In this document: piece after piece, positions 63,529 through 64,000 of the stretch
Position numbering within the stretch: position 1 is the first letter of the stretch
Layout of the letters: each line of letters opens with the position of its first letter
Source: Lysinibacillus sphaericus
Lineage (GTDB): Bacteria > Bacillota > Bacilli > Bacillales_A > Planococcaceae
Assembly (NCBI RefSeq): GCF_001629735.1
Contig: NZ_CP015224.1
Location: 434,001-498,000, forward strand
Reading direction: 5' to 3'
DNA: 64,000 bases
Position numbers and translations under genes: made by a program
Notes under the pieces: model-generated
Database searches by the model: none
What the model was told of the DNA's origin: nothing
What the model saw: the letters and a program-made list of their open reading frames with translations, nothing else

Positions 63529-64000
63529 TTAGTCCCTTGAATGAACTTTATTTCCTTGGACCCAAACCTCACGAATATTCTCTGGACGAACAAGATACAT
63601 TATTTTTTGGAAAATATCGTGTAATGCTTCTTGGCTATCGAAAATTGGAAGCTTTGCAGAATGGATCTTTGTATCAATGATTTGTACATCCCATGTATAA
63701 TTTTCCTGTAAACGGCCAATTGGAAGACTTAAGCTTTCCCCGCCACCAGCTGTCGCTAGATAAAAGGCTTCATTAATCGTAATACGTGAATTTGGAACAC
63801 CACGTTTGTTGGCTACAATTGCTGTATCTACACCATCTTCAAGCATTCTCGATGACATGACTGCCTGTCTTGCATTATCGAAAAGGCTAGGGGAAAATCC
63901 ACCTGATATATCTGAACCTAATCCAATATCAACACCAAGTGCATGGAAGCGGGCAATAGGAATAACGCTATTTGCAAAATAGGCATTAGAAATCGGGCAA
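63529..64000 (-). CDS. guaD: Guanine deaminase (amidohydrolase), C-terminal part
   Basis: The frame is open to the window edge. It shows CPISNAYFANSVIPIARFHA, then GLGSDISGGFSPSLFDNARQ with the metal-binding Asp, then TINEAFYLATAGGGESLSL and a C-terminal strand REVWVQGNKVHSRD. This is the pattern of GuaD-type amidohydrolases that turn guanine into xanthine. The N-terminal HxH metal site lies outside the window. It is transcribed ahead of the NCS2 permease, 53 bp away, forming a purine-salvage pair. Confidence 0.85.
   Translation of the reverse strand, partial: CPISNAYFANSVIPIARFHALGVDIGLGSDISGGFSPSLFDNARQAVMSSRMLEDGVDTAIVANKRGVPNSRITINEAFYLATAGGGESLSLPIGRLQENYTWDVQIIDTKIHSAKLPIFDSQEALHDIFQKIMYLVRPENIREVWVQGNKVHSRD

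Overview
The window reads as chromosome of a low-GC, endospore-forming Firmicute. Gene order follows Bacillus subtilis over long stretches (lexA-yneAB-ynzC-tkt-sirA-yneF; yqkD/E/F-nudF-fur-xerD-deoB-pdp-spoIIA-spoVAF-lysA; ribT-ypuF-scpAB-dacB-rluB-resABCDE-sigX-rsiX-ribU). Many genes of the B. subtilis order are missing (dacF, spoVAA-AE, ribDEAH, spmAB), and the protein sequences are divergent. A Lysinibacillus or close Planococcaceae relative is the best guess; this is inferred from synteny and protein flavour, not from a database search.

Layout. 1-7 kb: end of a prepilin peptidase, an amidotransferase, the divergent SOS pair lexA / yneA-yneB, peptide deformylase, an acetyltransferase, ynzC and transketolase. 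6.9-7.6 kb: a decayed IS1182-type element flanked by a 22-bp duplication of a palindromic terminator. 7.6-11.1 kb: a lia-type cell-envelope stress module (liaI-liaH, then liaF-liaS-liaR). 11.3-18.2 kb: sirA with good Spo0A boxes, yneF, luxS, a hydrolase, thiolase, VanZ-like protein, aldo/keto reductase, nudF and a membrane protein. 18.3-27.4 kb: fur, xerD, nucleoside salvage (deoB, pdp), the spoIIA operon with sigF and spoVAF, lysA and an unlisted 36-residue membrane peptide gene. 27.5-41.8 kb: ribT, a second relic and repeat copy, ypuF, scpAB, dacB, rluB, the res cytochrome c maturation and two-component operon, the ECF sigma factor sigX with its anti-sigma factor, and an FMN riboswitch controlling ribU.

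41.9-64 kb is the accessory-looking part. It holds a sodium symporter, a glnA without glnR but with two perfect GlnR/TnrA boxes, a Cse60-like peptide, an AraC regulator, a nonsense-split flavin-binding protein, acetyltransferases, a tiny phospholipase-A2-like protein, a DUF418 membrane protein, a YbaK deacylase and a membrane-tethered PstS-like protein. It continues with a guanidine-I riboswitch driving a paired SMR exporter, an OpuA betaine transporter next to a BusR-type (c-di-AMP) regulator, a compact ribA-ribD-monooxygenase-HAD cluster, a sarcosine-oxidase-like enzyme, and a purine permease next to guanine deaminase.

The strongest leads for something undescribed are three. First, the ribA-ribD-FAD monooxygenase-HAD cluster, which lacks ribE/ribH and any FMN riboswitch. 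Second, the IS relics and the structured intergenic repeat they carry, one copy of which supplies the end of a coding gene. Third, the large inverted repeat between busR and opuA. Coordinates and motifs were read by eye. No alignment, profile search or folding program was run.
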